Position numbers and translations under genes: made by a program. Of a stretch of 64,000 bases of DNA, positions 1-10,060 are shown piece by piece; position 1 is the first letter of the stretch, and every line of letters begins with the position of its first letter. The notes under the pieces were generated by a model. The model was not told where the DNA came from and did not search any database. It saw nothing but the letters and a program-made list of their open reading frames with translations. This DNA is from Rhizobium sp. 9140. Lineage in GTDB: Bacteria; Pseudomonadota; Alphaproteobacteria; Rhizobiales; Rhizobiaceae. The stretch is taken from positions 362,501 through 426,500 of the forward strand of contig NZ_FJUR01000001.1 in NCBI RefSeq assembly GCF_900067135.1, in the 5' to 3' direction.

Positions 1-1396
<1,396 letters not shown>

Positions 1397-1399
1397 ATC

Positions 1400-2473
1400 T
1401 TAGAGCCTCGCCTGTGCGTTTGTGTCGAGACCGGAGCGCGGCACTTGTCCGACGACGGCTTCGGCGATGGCCTTGATATGCGCGGGTGTCGAGCCGCAGC
1501 ACCCGCCGACGATGTTGACGAGGCCATCCTCGGCAAAGCCGGCGATCTGCGCGGCCATTTCGTCCGGGCTCTCGTCATAAGCGCCGAATTCGTTGGGCAG
1601 GCCGGCATTCGGATAGGCGCAGATGAGCGTATCGGCGACGCCGGACAGCTCGGACAGATGCGGCCGCATGGCATTGGCGCCCAGCGCGCAATTGAGGCCG
1701 ATCGAGAAGGGCCGGGCGTGGCGCAGCGAGTACCAGAAGGCGGTCGGCGTCTGGCCGGAGAGCGTGCGGCCGGAGAGATCGGTGATCGTACCCGAGATCA
1801 TCACCGGCAGCGTGATACCGCGCTCGGCAAACACTTCGAGCGTCGCGAACACGGCTGCCTTGGCGTTCAGCGTATCGAAGATCGTCTCGATCAGCACGAT
1901 ATCCGTGCCGCCGTCGATCAGCCCGCGCAGTTGCTGGCCATAGGCGAGCCGCAGGTCGTCGAAGCTGACGGCGCGGTAGCCGGGATTGTTGACATCCGGC
2001 GAGATCGACGCGGTGCGGTTGGTCGGGCCGAGGGCGCCTGCCACGAAGCGGCGACGGCCATCCTTGTCCTGGGCGCGCAGGCCGGCGCGCCGGGCAAGGC
2101 GTGCGCCGTCGCGGTTGAGCTCGTAAACCGCATCTTCCATGCCGTAATCGGCCTGGGCGATGGTGGTGGAGGAGAAGGTGTTGGTCTCCAGAATATCCGC
2201 GCCAGCCAGCGCATAGCGATAGTGGATGTCCTCGATCGCCGCCGGCTGGGTCAGTGTCAGAAGGTCGTTATTGCCCTGCAAATGGCACTCGCAGCCCTGA
2301 AAGCGCTCGCCGCGAAAATGTTCTTCCGACAGGCCGAGAGTCTGGATCTCCGTACCCATCGCGCCATCCATGATGAGGATGCGCTCGGACGCAGCCTGCC
2401 GGAGGGCACGTGCGACCTCGGAGCCGTCGGGCGCCGGGGTCGGTTCGCCGAAAAGGGCCGTGATGGCAGACAT
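1400..2473 (-). CDS. metH: Methionine synthase, homocysteine-binding domain as a separate protein
   Basis: A 357-residue homocysteine S-methyltransferase domain (BHMT-like barrel), equivalent to the N-terminal module of MetH. Visible motifs are the start of the barrel (DGAMGTEIQ), the first zinc cysteine in IGLNCALGA and the paired zinc cysteines in VGGCCGSTP near the C-terminus, so the zinc site looks intact. The chosen ATG has AAAGG eight bases upstream; a GTG five codons earlier is a weaker option. The gene ends in TAA directly before the pterin/cobalamin half. A 24-bp palindrome lies 36 bases upstream of the start. It probably works together with the downstream half as a two-chain methionine synthase, but a recent nonsense mutation or a sequencing error is possible. 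Confidence 0.92.
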   Translation of the reverse strand: MSAITALFGEPTPAPDGSEVARALRQAASERILIMDGAMGTEIQTLGLSEEHFRGERFQGCECHLQGNNDLLTLTQPAAIEDIHYRYALAGADILETNTFSSTTIAQADYGMEDAVYELNRDGARLARRAGLRAQDKDGRRRFVAGALGPTNRTASISPDVNNPGYRAVSFDDLRLAYGQQLRGLIDGGTDIVLIETIFDTLNAKAAVFATLEVFAERGITLPVMISGTITDLSGRTLSGQTPTAFWYSLRHARPFSIGLNCALGANAMRPHLSELSGVADTLICAYPNAGLPNEFGAYDESPDEMAAQIAGFAEDGLVNIVGGCCGSTPAHIKAIAEAVVGQVPRSGLDTNAQARL

Positions 2474-2508
2474 GGGAAAACCTTTCACCTGCTGGACAGG
2501 CTTCGGAG

Positions 2509-2532
2509 TGACATAAAGATATATTTATGTCA
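2509..2532 (-). promoter_or_regulatory. Palindromic operator upstream of metH (SahR/SamR-type candidate)
   Basis: A 24-bp inverted repeat with half-sites TGACATAAAGAT and ATATTTATGTCA matches at 11 of 12 positions. It lies 36 bases before the metH start, inside the 66 bases between that start and the end of the epimerase gene. Alphaproteobacteria control methionine-cycle genes with ArsR-family regulators (SahR, SamR) that bind AT-rich palindromes. The assignment to this class is inference; the palindrome itself is seen directly. Confidence 0.6.
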
Positions 2533-2539
2533 ATATATG

Positions 2540-3739
2540 TTACTTCGGCATGCGCGCAAGGCAGTCCTTCACCTCGTAGATGGCGCAGAGAATGTGGTAG
2601 AAGGTGCTGGCGGGCGCAGCCTCCTCGATGAAGACGCCGCTTTCCGGCAGCTTGTCGCGCCACAGGCCCTTCACGGGGACATCCAGAAACAGGTTCAGGG
2701 CTGCAATCGCCCGTTCGGCGGAGCCGAGATAGCGCTCTCTCGCCTCGCCCTCGCTCAGCGCCGCCAGCCGGATCGCCGCCTTCAGCCACTCGGTCTGCGG
2801 CCAGAGCCGCGCCAGCGGATCGCGCACCGAGAAATCGTCGTTGAGCTGCATGATGGCGACCTTGCGCGTTGCGCAGATGCCATGCGCCTCGCCGATCTCG
2901 AACAGCCGGCGCGCCTTGACAATGGCGCCCGCATCGCCCCGGCGCTCGCCCCAGCGCAGCAGCAGCCAGGCCCATTCGAACTGGTGCCCCGGCTCCACCA
3001 CCCGGCCGAGATCGCCGGGCATGGGTGCCCAGTCATGGTCGAAGAACTCGCGAAGCGCGCCGGTCTGCGGATCGATGAAGCGGTCCATGCAGAGCGAAGC
3101 GATCTCGTCGGCCAGATTGGTCCAGCCGACCTGATCGAAACCCTCGACCTCTTCGCTGGCAAGGCAGGCCTCGAACAGATGCATATGCGGATTGGAGCAG
3201 AGCGGCAGGCGCGGCGGGTTGTCCTCCTCGAAGCCCGCCACCGGGTGCTTGCACCAGTCTTCCAGCTTTGCCTTCAGCGCCGCGCTGCGCTGCGCCATCT
3301 CGGCCAGGCGTTCGGGAAAGGCGCGCGCCATATAGGCGAAGGCCAACAGGGCGAAGGCCTGGTTGTAGATGTCGAACGACGGGTCGAGCAGCGTGCCGTC
3401 TGCATCGGCCAGCGCGCCGTAAAAACCGCTCGGCTGCAGGAAGACCCGGTCGAAAAAGGCGAGACCGCCGGCGCTTGCCCCCTGCCAGTCGCCGGTCCAG
3501 CCGCGCAGGCCCGCCTCGGCAAAACAATAGGTCTGGCGCGGCTGCACGCGGGCGCGCAGATGGGCGCGCGTCGGCTCACCGGTCAGATCTATCGTCTCGA
3601 CGAAGCCGCCATCGGGATCGTTGAACCCCTTTGCCCGCCAGAGCGGCAGGGCCTGTTCGGTCAGCCAATGGTCGAGGGAGGCGGAAAGCGCGGAAACGGC
3701 CATGGACGGCACCTTTGCGGAAATTTCAGAAGGAGACAT
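2540..3739 (-). CDS. AGE-family sugar epimerase/isomerase
   Basis: A 399-residue N-acylglucosamine 2-epimerase-family protein ((alpha/alpha)6 barrel), the usual family length. These cytoplasmic enzymes interconvert sugars at C2, for example GlcNAc/ManNAc or mannose/fructose. Characteristic pieces are RQTYCFAEAG near residue 65, NPHMHLFEA near 185, EPGHQFEWAW near 245 and the C-terminal STFYHILCAIYE, which carry the conserved catalytic-site histidines and aromatics. The start ATG shares one base with the stop of the upstream DUF336 gene (TGATG), so the two are translationally coupled. With the ROK kinase further upstream this suggests a sugar or amino-sugar catabolic operon. The substrate cannot be told from sequence. 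A start at the internal MAVSALS is possible. Confidence 0.88.
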   Translation of the reverse strand: MSPSEISAKVPSMAVSALSASLDHWLTEQALPLWRAKGFNDPDGGFVETIDLTGEPTRAHLRARVQPRQTYCFAEAGLRGWTGDWQGASAGGLAFFDRVFLQPSGFYGALADADGTLLDPSFDIYNQAFALLAFAYMARAFPERLAEMAQRSAALKAKLEDWCKHPVAGFEEDNPPRLPLCSNPHMHLFEACLASEEVEGFDQVGWTNLADEIASLCMDRFIDPQTGALREFFDHDWAPMPGDLGRVVEPGHQFEWAWLLLRWGERRGDAGAIVKARRLFEIGEAHGICATRKVAIMQLNDDFSVRDPLARLWPQTEWLKAAIRLAALSEGEARERYLGSAERAIAALNLFLDVPVKGLWRDKLPESGVFIEEAAPASTFYHILCAIYEVKDCLARMPK

Positions 3740-4239
3740 CAGACATCGAGACGGAGGCTGGCGAGGTCATGGCCGAGATGCAAGGCCAGCGCCTCGACCA
3801 CCATCGCATGGTCCTGCCGCTGCGGCAGGCCGGACACGGTGACGGCGCCGATGCAGCCGGCACCCGTGACCGTGATGGGAAAGCTGCCGCCATGGGCCGC
3901 GAAATCCGCATCCGACAGGCCGAACTTGTCCTGCAGGCTGCGCCCGTCGCGGGCGAGCGAAAGCCCGGTCGCATAGCTGCTGCGGAAGAAGCGGGCAACG
4001 CAGTTGCGCTTGCGGCGCACCCAGTTGGCATTGTCGGGCGAGGTGCCCTCCAGCGCCGCGTAGAACAGCGGCATGGAAAACAGGCTAACATCGATGACGA
4101 CGCCAAGATTGCCGGCTGCCGCCATGTCGCGCAGCCGCAGGCCGAGCGCCCAGGCGACATCGGCGTCGAAGCGCGCGAAGGTCAGCGTTTTTTCCTGATA
4201 GGCGACGCGGGCGATATCGGTCTCGAGAGAAACGGTCAT
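3739..4239 (-). CDS. Heme-degrading-domain / UPF0303 protein (DUF336, HbpS-like)
   Basis: A 166-residue protein of the GlcG/HbpS-like family, annotated either as UPF0303 or heme-degrading domain-containing protein. The conserved alpha-beta pattern is present: WALGLRLRDMA, LGVVIDVSLF, NWVRRKRNCVARF, then a glycine-rich hairpin GGSFPITVTGAGCIGAVTVSG and the tail DHAMVVEAL. It starts five bases after the ROK kinase stop and overlaps the epimerase start, so it is the middle gene of a three-gene operon. In other bacteria such proteins sit in carbohydrate-utilisation operons, where their role is unclear. The heme link is family-based and not supported by anything else here. Confidence 0.85.
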   Translation of the reverse strand: MTVSLETDIARVAYQEKTLTFARFDADVAWALGLRLRDMAAAGNLGVVIDVSLFSMPLFYAALEGTSPDNANWVRRKRNCVARFFRSSYATGLSLARDGRSLQDKFGLSDADFAAHGGSFPITVTGAGCIGAVTVSGLPQRQDHAMVVEALALHLGHDLASLRLDV

Positions 4240-4243
4240 GCGT

Positions 4244-5137
4244 CTATTCCTTCCAGAGCCATGCGGCGCCGCGCACGCCCGAACTGTCGCCATGGACGGC
4301 CTTGCGGATCGGCGTTTCGAACGAATCGCCAAAAATATACTGCGCGACGAGGCCCGGCAGGTCGTCGTAGATTTCATCGACATTCGACATGCCGCCGCCG
4401 AGCACGAACACATCGGGATCGACGACATTGGTCAGAAGCGCGAGGCTGCGGGCCAGACGATCGGCGAAGCGCTCGTAGACGCCGCGGGCGACCGCATCGC
4501 CGCCGCGCATGTCGGAGATGATGTCGCGCGCCAGCCGCTCGCGCCCGGTGGTCAGGCGGTAGTCGAGCTCGACGCCCGTGCCGCAGGCGTATTTTTCGAG
4601 GCAGCCCGTCTTGCCGCACCAGCAGGTGTGGCCGGGATATTCGTCCGCCCGCATCCAGGGCAGCGGATAATGGCCGACTTCGGCGGCAACGCCCTGAAAG
4701 CCGGCATGCACCTTGCGCCCGATCGCCAGACCGCCGCCATGGCCCGTGCCGATAATGATGCCGAACACCGTCTCGGCCCCCGCCCCCGCCCCGTCGACCG
4801 CCTCGGAGACGGCAAGGCAGTTGGCATCGTTGGCGATCCGGACGGGGCGACCGAGCAGCGCTTCGAGATCCCGGCCGAGCGGACGACCGTTGAGAATGAC
4901 GGCATTGGAATTGCGCACGAGGCCCGTGCGCGGGTTAGGACTGCCGGGAATGCCGATGCCGACGCTGCCCGAAGCGCCCGACCCCGCTTCCGCCGACAGC
5001 ACCAGCGACCGCACCGCATCGAGACAGGCGTCATAGGACGCCGGCGTCGGCACGCGCTCGCGCGCCCGCAGCGTGCCCGCCTCGTCCAGCGCCACCACCT
5101 CCATCTTGGTGCCGCCCCAGTCGATCCCGATAAACAT
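4244..5137 (-). CDS. ROK-family sugar kinase
   Basis: A 297-residue ROK kinase. It has the N-terminal ATP-binding DWGGTKME, the NDANCLAVSEA sugar/catalytic motif (the Asp after Asn is the expected base), the IIIGTGHGGG loop, and the ROK zinc-site signature EVGHYPL followed by the cysteine cluster CWCGKTGCLEKY. These enzymes phosphorylate free hexoses or amino sugars; a fructokinase or N-acetylglucosamine kinase-like role fits best. The ATG at MFIGIDWGG follows GGGGGG and gives the usual length. An in-frame extension 34 codons upstream lacks family similarity. It is the first gene of the ROK-DUF336-AGE operon. Confidence 0.9.
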   Translation of the reverse strand: MFIGIDWGGTKMEVVALDEAGTLRARERVPTPASYDACLDAVRSLVLSAEAGSGASGSVGIGIPGSPNPRTGLVRNSNAVILNGRPLGRDLEALLGRPVRIANDANCLAVSEAVDGAGAGAETVFGIIIGTGHGGGLAIGRKVHAGFQGVAAEVGHYPLPWMRADEYPGHTCWCGKTGCLEKYACGTGVELDYRLTTGRERLARDIISDMRGGDAVARGVYERFADRLARSLALLTNVVDPDVFVLGGGMSNVDEIYDDLPGLVAQYIFGDSFETPIRKAVHGDSSGVRGAAWLWKE

Positions 5138-5321
5138 CAAGCCCCCCTTGTGCCGCCTGCCCCTCATGCCCGCCTCCGGAGAGGCGCAGGCGGGCCTGCA
5201 TATCACCCCGGCAACCGCGTTTGAAGCCCCGCCGAACACACAGAAGCATGCCTCCCGAAACCACCAATCCCCACCACCCCCCTTGGCTTCCCCGACAACC
5301 TTTTGTAAGGATGCCGACGAT

Positions 5322-5398
5322 GGTCCCGTAGCTCAGGTGGATAGAGCGACAGATTCCTAATCTGTAGGCCACTGGTTCGAGTCCAGTCGGGATCACCA
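5322..5398 (+). tRNA. tRNA-Arg (anticodon CCT)
   Basis: A complete cloverleaf. Acceptor strand GGTCCCG pairs with CGGGATC, the D-arm is GCTC...GAGC, anticodon stem ACAGA/TCTGT encloses loop TTCCTAA (anticodon CCT), the T-arm is CTGGTTCGAGTCCAG, the discriminator is A and CCA is encoded. Its 3' 48 bases recur at 16880-16927, so this gene is the integration target of the island. Integration left the tRNA whole. Confidence 0.97.
5351..5398 (+). repeat. attL: 48-bp direct repeat, 3' end of tRNA-Arg
   Basis: The segment from AGATTCCTAATCTGTAGGCC through the encoded CCA is identical to 16880-16927. The flanking bases differ on both sides (CGAC versus GGCAG to the left), which defines the crossover segment. 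It starts at the anticodon stem, typical for tyrosine-recombinase islands in tRNA genes. The integrase gene ends 58 bases away. Confidence 0.93.
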
Positions 5399-5455
5399 CA
5401 AATTCAACAGCTTAGGAATATGCCGTTCCCACGCGTTCCTAGCGCGTTCCTCAAG

Positions 5456-6664
5456 CTATGTTTTCTGTCCGTTCTTGAGATTGCGGTGAGCGACACGGAG
5501 CTGCGCAACGTTCGATGTTTTTTCGAGCGTTTTGCGATTATAGCGCTGCGTTGTTGCAATATTATCGTGGTTCGCATGGTGGCGTAGCATCTCGATATCT
5601 GCGCCCGCGTCGCCGCCCTCGGTGATTCCCCCTGCCCGGCTGTCCCGGTTCCAGACGTCTTTCGGGACTCCGCATGCATCAGCAAGCGTCCGCCACATCT
5701 TGATGAAATAGCGCTGCTGGTATGGGAGGCCCGTCGTCTCGGACTTCACGACCGGGCCGAACCGCTGGCCGATCGGAACAAGATCCATGATGGCGCGGAG
5801 GAAGGGATACTGCATGGTGTCGTGCTCGGCCACCTTGCCGGTCTTGCTGGTGGTCTTCACGAGCACGCCCTTGTCGTCGATGTCCGACCACAGCAGGCCG
5901 TCGCGCCATCTCTGACCTCGATAGACGATACCGCCGGTCCCGACTTCCTCAGCGTCTTCCCAACGGCCGATGACATCGATCTGGCGCAGAGTGAGCTCGA
6001 ACTGCAGCGCCTGGGCGAGCGCGATCGAGAGCCGGCCCTTTGAGATCGCCAGCTCGCAGATCGCTTTCGTCTGCTCGAACGAGATTGCCGCGGTGCGCCC
6101 ACGCGGAACATGGAAACGCATTTCCTCCATGACCGTCTTAAGCCGGAAGCACTCGGCGATGTTCATGACCACGCCGAAGCCGATCACGATGCGCAGGAGC
6201 TGGATCGCCTTGTAGGCACGGCGATGGCGCTCGGTCTTCCCATCGGCGGCCGGCTCCTTAAACTTCGAATGCCAGCGGCGGATATCGATGCCGGTCACGT
6301 TTTCGAGCCTACGCGCGCCGACCGAAGTCTCGAGGAGGCGAAGGCTTTCGTCATACATGCTGCGGGTGTTGCTCTTCACCTCGAAGTACGAACTCTCGGC
6401 CGTCTGCTGGTAGAGCCGGATCAGCGAGCGCAGAGTGCCGTCATAGGTCGGCCGGGTGCCCTTCCCGCGCTTCGTAAGCCATTCCTTCAACTCTGCCGTC
6501 AGCACGCGGCACCGCGTGGCAACCTCATCGTCGGTACCATGAACGCGCACGGTCTTGAGAGGGTAGCCTTCTGTGTTCTTCGCAACGGCCGAGGCGACCC
6601 AATAATGGGCAGTCGTGCCGTCTGCTCGTGGCCGGACCTTCAGGCCCGGGGCTTTCAATTCCAT
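5456..6664 (-). CDS. Tyrosine recombinase/phage integrase
   Basis: A 402-residue site-specific recombinase, the likely enzyme for integration into the tRNA-Arg gene. The core-binding domain occupies roughly residues 60-185. The catalytic part shows the first arginine in FELTLRQIDVIGRW, a lysine in TTSKTGK, the second arginine in RDSRAGGITE, HHANHDN, and the tyrosine in TTQRYNR. The usual box II His-x-x-Arg reads Arg-x-x-Arg, as in the RAGGITE-type integrases I recall from rhizobial prophages. The stop lies 58 bases from the tRNA end. The start overlaps the preceding small gene by 10 bases, so the two are co-expressed. It appears intact. Confidence 0.93.
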   Translation of the reverse strand: MELKAPGLKVRPRADGTTAHYWVASAVAKNTEGYPLKTVRVHGTDDEVATRCRVLTAELKEWLTKRGKGTRPTYDGTLRSLIRLYQQTAESSYFEVKSNTRSMYDESLRLLETSVGARRLENVTGIDIRRWHSKFKEPAADGKTERHRRAYKAIQLLRIVIGFGVVMNIAECFRLKTVMEEMRFHVPRGRTAAISFEQTKAICELAISKGRLSIALAQALQFELTLRQIDVIGRWEDAEEVGTGGIVYRGQRWRDGLLWSDIDDKGVLVKTTSKTGKVAEHDTMQYPFLRAIMDLVPIGQRFGPVVKSETTGLPYQQRYFIKMWRTLADACGVPKDVWNRDSRAGGITEGGDAGADIEMLRHHANHDNIATTQRYNRKTLEKTSNVAQLRVAHRNLKNGQKT

Positions 6665-6900
6665 TTTTCATCTCCATCAAGGCCAATAGCGGCCGGTGCC
6701 GACGATGAGGTGAGTCCATATCGCCGATCAAGGAATGCTTCGCAGGCAGGCCAATACCTTCGGCCGCCGAAGAGCGGGTCCGGCTCGGGGAAGCCAGATT
6801 TCGACAGCGCGGAAAGGGCATCCTTCAGCAGCTCAGTCTTGACACCGATGCGCTCGGCGAGCTCCGCCTCGGTGAGGAACAGGCTGGTGGCTCTCGTCAT
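6655..6900 (-). CDS. Small DNA-binding protein, excisionase-like
   Basis: An 81-residue protein with a winged-helix/AlpA-like pattern: FLTEAELAERIGVKTELLKDAL, then GFPEPDPLFGGRRYW and AFLDRRYG. The order 'terms for helix-turn-helix, then proline and glycine wing' and the position directly before the integrase (10-bp overlap) suggest a recombination directionality factor. The ATG shares one base with the stop of the preceding gene (TGATG). The assignment is by pattern and context only. Confidence 0.65.
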   Translation of the reverse strand: MTRATSLFLTEAELAERIGVKTELLKDALSALSKSGFPEPDPLFGGRRYWPACEAFLDRRYGLTSSSAPAAIGLDGDEKWN

Positions 6901-7133
6901 CACCCCACCTCCCGATCATGGGGCGCTGTTAGAGCCGCGCAAATCGCGTCGAACTTGACCTGCGGTATAAGCACCCATCCGGGATGATGCGTCTCGCTGG
7001 TCATGTAATCGTCGGCTATGCCTTCGACTGCCGCTCGCAAAGTCGATATGCGCGGGATGCCAGCTTCCACAACGCACTCGCCGTCTGCCTCGATCTTTTC
7101 CTTGAGATGTTCGTTCGTGACGCACATTTTCAT
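6900..7133 (-). CDS. Small hypothetical protein, first gene of the integrase operon
   Basis: A 77-residue protein beginning MKMCVTNEHLKEKIEA. The ATG has GAAAGG nine bases upstream, and the gene overlaps the excisionase-like gene by one base. I recognise no family. The mix of acidic and hydrophobic stretches with a C-terminal WVLIPQVKFDAI does not show a clear DNA-binding motif. The IS21-like element lies only about 75 bases upstream, so the original promoter or further upstream genes may have been removed. Confidence 0.6.
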   Translation of the reverse strand: MKMCVTNEHLKEKIEADGECVVEAGIPRISTLRAAVEGIADDYMTSETHHPGWVLIPQVKFDAICAALTAPHDREVG

Positions 7134-7243
7134 TGCTGCTGACCTTTCTTCTGTCGAAGCACGGACGGCGACAGGATATCGCCGCTTGTCAACGGCGGAG
7201 TAAAATCCTGCCACGCGGCGGCGCAAAAGTCGGCCACTTGTGG

Positions 7244-7299
7244 CGCGCGCATGAGACCGCCGGGAGGGCTTAGGCCCGAGCGGGGGTCTCATGCGCGCG
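7244..7299. terminator. 15-bp perfect hairpin downstream of istB
   Basis: CGCGCGCATGAGACC (7244-7258) and its exact reverse complement GGTCTCATGCGCGCG (7285-7299) flank a 26-base spacer. It lies 20 bases after the istB stop, between the gene and the left terminal repeat. There is no T-run, so it may act as a transcription block or mRNA-stabilising hairpin. Protection of the IS against outside transcription is inference. Confidence 0.55.
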
Positions 7300-7318
7300 T
7301 TGCGATTTTCGAAGGGCG

Positions 7319-8077
7319 TCAGCCGGCCTTTCGGGCGCGGCTTTGGGCGAGACGATAGCTGTCGCCGTTCATCTCGAGGATGCTGACGTGATGGGTGATG
7401 CGGTCGAGCAAAGCGCCGGTCAGGCGCTCGGACCCCAAGGTTTCCGTCCATTCGTCAAAAGGAAGGTTGCTGGTGATCAGGGTCGCGCCTCGCTCGTATC
7501 GTTGCGAGATCAGCTCGAACAGCAATTCCGCGCCGGTCTTTGACAGCGGCACGAAGCCCAGTTCATCGATGATCAACAGCTGGTAGGCGGCCATCTGCTT
7601 CTGGAACCGGATGAGACGCCGCTCGTCGCGCGCCTCCATCATCTCGCTGACCAGTGCGGCCGCTGTCGTGAACCCAACGGACAGGCCCTTCTGGCAGGCG
7701 GCCAGGCCGAGGCCGAGCGCCACATGGGTCTTGCCCGTGCCGCTGGGGCCGAGAGCGATAACGTTCTCCCTGCGCTCGATCCATTCGCAGCGCGCCAGTT
7801 CCAGCACCTGCATCCTGTTCAGCTTTGGGATGGCGGCGAAGTCGAAACTGTCGAGGCTTTTGACGACCGGGAACCTGGCCGCCTTGATGCGACGCTCGAC
7901 CTTGCGACGGTCCCGTTCGATCATCTCCCGCTCGGCAAGCCGGGTGAGGTATCCGACATGATCGACGCCTTCGGTGGCGCACAGCCGGGCCAGCTTCTGG
8001 TACTCGCGCTGGAAACTCGGCAGCTTCAGGGTTTTGAGATAATGGGTGAGAAGGATCTCGGGTGCTTGGGTGTTCAT
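7319..8077 (-). CDS. istB: IS21 helper ATPase IstB
   Basis: A 252-residue AAA+ ATPase that assists IstA in transposition and target selection. Walker A is GPSGTGKTH, Walker B is LLIIDELGF, and the arginine-finger region follows TLITSNLPFDEW. The start MNTQAPEILL overlaps the last four bases of istA, the usual IS21 arrangement. The gene looks intact, but its partner istA is interrupted, so the element cannot move by itself. Confidence 0.95.
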   Translation of the reverse strand: MNTQAPEILLTHYLKTLKLPSFQREYQKLARLCATEGVDHVGYLTRLAEREMIERDRRKVERRIKAARFPVVKSLDSFDFAAIPKLNRMQVLELARCEWIERRENVIALGPSGTGKTHVALGLGLAACQKGLSVGFTTAAALVSEMMEARDERRLIRFQKQMAAYQLLIIDELGFVPLSKTGAELLFELISQRYERGATLITSNLPFDEWTETLGSERLTGALLDRITHHVSILEMNGDSYRLAQSRARKAG

Positions 8078-9370
8078 GCGACTTCTCCCGCATCCGACGA
8101 CAGGAGACGCATATACGCCTTCGCCGATGTCGTCTCGACCGTCGCCCTCGGCAAATACGGGTAGATGGACAGGTCCAGTCTGGGCGGCCGGCGTTCCACC
8201 CGGCACAGGATCAGATGCTTGACGGCGTCAAAGCCAATGGCGCCAAGCTGGATCGCCTGCTTCACCGCCGCATGCAGATCGGCGAGTTCGAAGCTCTCCA
8301 GCAGGCGGAGGACCTGCACGTACTCACGCCGGCCGTGTTTGGCCATGCGGCCTTCCATCAACCGGCGCAGCGTAGCGAACTCTTGCGGCAAGTCCCAGCC
8401 CTGGAGGGGCGCTGCCTGATCCAGCGAATTGATCTTCTGCTCGATCAGCGGCAGGTAATGGACAGGATCGAAGACGACGTCTTCCCGTTCCCAGCACCGA
8501 GGATGGCGGGCGATGATCTCGCCACGGCCACCAATGACCACTTCGTTGACATAGCCGCGCACCCACACATCCTGATGGCCATAGGCGACCGGGACGGAAT
8601 AGTCGTTGGTCTTGTAGCGCACCAGCGACTGCGCCGTCACCTTGGCACTTGCCTGGTCGCAGGCATCAAATGGCGAGGCTGGCAAGGCGCGCATGGCAGC
8701 CAGATCGCGCCGCAAGCGCTCGCCGATCGTCTCGCTCTCGCCGCGCAGCCTGTCGCGCTGGCGCTTCCGGCACTGCTCCTCCAGAAAGGTGTTGAACGCC
8801 TCCCATGTCGCAAACTGCGGGATCGGTACCATGAAGTTGCGCCGGGCATAGCCGACGAGACCCTCGACGTTCCCCTTGTCGTTGCCCTTGCCGGGACGGC
8901 CATAGCGATCCCGGATAAGGTAGTGGGACAGGAAGCCGCTGAACAACGTCGCGCGCTTGCGGGTGCCGTCAGGCAAAATCTTCGCCACCAGGCAACGGTC
9001 GTTGTCGTAGACGATCGATTGCGGCACGGCGCCGAAGAAAGCGAACGCATGGACATGGCCATCGACCCAGGCCTCGGCCACTGCCGCCGGATAGGCCCGC
9101 ACGTAGCAGCCGTCGCTGTGCGGAAGGTCGAGCACGAAGAAATGCGCCTTCTGCTCGACACCGCCGATGACCACCATCGCCTCACCGAAATCGGCCTGCG
9201 CATGGCCGGGCGGATGCGACAGCGGCACGAACACTTCCTGGCGGCGCTGATCCCGCTCGCGCATGTAATCCTTGATGATCGTATAGCCGCCAGTGAACCC
9301 GCATTCGTCTCGAAGCCGGTCAAACACCCGCTTGGCCGTATGGCGCTGCTTGCGCGGCACTTGTCTGTCT
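8074..9370 (-). pseudogene. istA: IS21 transposase IstA, C-terminal fragment
   Basis: About 430 codons of IstA after the IS66 insertion point, beginning at DRQVPRKQRHTAKRV. The DDE catalytic domain is present: QADFGEA, IVYDNDR and GNVEGLVGYARRNF, followed by the C-terminal RYKTNDYSVPV region. The N-terminal helix-turn-helix is at 12614-12821, on the other side of the IS66-like element. Joining both parts through one copy of the 8-bp duplication restores a single frame of about 498 residues, normal for IstA. Confidence 0.93.
9363..9370. repeat. 8-bp target duplication of the IS66-like element (left copy)
   Basis: GTCTGTCT on the plus strand, exactly repeated at 12614-12621. Each copy directly abuts the terminal GTAAGC/GCTTAC of the IS66-like element. 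Eight bases is the known duplication length of the IS66 family. Confidence 0.93.
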
Positions 9371-9443
9371 GTAAGCATCCGAGCAGCCACGCGGCATTAA
9401 CGCGCGCGAGTGACTGCAAATCGGCTATAACGATGATGTTGGT

Positions 9444-10058
9444 TCAAAGTGCGGTGTTAGGCGTAGCGGGTGGTGAGGCTTTCCGGCGTGATCGACGCGC
9501 CCATTTCGCAGTGAGGTTTTCCACGGCTCTGTTGAGATCAGCGAAGGCTGCATTGTTTGGGTCGAAGTCTTTGGCGCCCAACCATTCGACAAACTCGGCG
9601 TGCCGTTCATGAGCGGGGTCGGCGAGCGCCTCGCGGAATTCCTGGTATCCCCACGGACCGCCAACGTCTTCAGGCGGGCAGCGCCCCATTGCCTCGATCA
9701 GCATTGGATCTGCAAGTGCGACGATGGGGAACGTGCGCTCGATCTTGATGCTGTGCGTCCAGCCGTCGCCGAAGTCATAGTGGTATTTGAAAGATTTCGC
9801 ACCGGTGTCCTGGATTGCCGACAGGAGCGAGACCTTGCGGGCATCGAGTGGACCATCCCCCCATTCCAGATCGGGCAAACCAAAGCCAACGTCACGGATC
9901 TGGAATTCGTAGAGGTGGGTGTTCGTCCAACCCATCGCGGCCTGCAACACCTCATGCAACCGGCTAAGCCGGATGCGCCACGGCACGACAATGCGCCGTA
10001 TCACGGTCGGTTCGACATGATCAAGGGTGACCTTCAGACGGACGAGAGAAGAGGCCAT
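9444..10058 (-). CDS. PRiA4b ORF3-like passenger protein of the IS66-like element
   Basis: A 204-residue protein of the plasmid pRiA4b ORF-3-like family, often found with insertion sequences and of unknown function. Family features are LHEVLQAAMGWTNTHLYEF near residue 40, a central KYHYDFGDGWTHSI, and PPEDVGGPWGYQEF. The ATG comes two bases after the tnpC stop, so it is translated with the transposase genes. It lies inside the terminal repeats, so it moves with the element. Confidence 0.85.
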   Translation of the reverse strand: MASSLVRLKVTLDHVEPTVIRRIVVPWRIRLSRLHEVLQAAMGWTNTHLYEFQIRDVGFGLPDLEWGDGPLDARKVSLLSAIQDTGAKSFKYHYDFGDGWTHSIKIERTFPIVALADPMLIEAMGRCPPEDVGGPWGYQEFREALADPAHERHAEFVEWLGAKDFDPNNAAFADLNRAVENLTAKWARRSRRKASPPATPNTAL

Positions 10059-10060
10059 TG

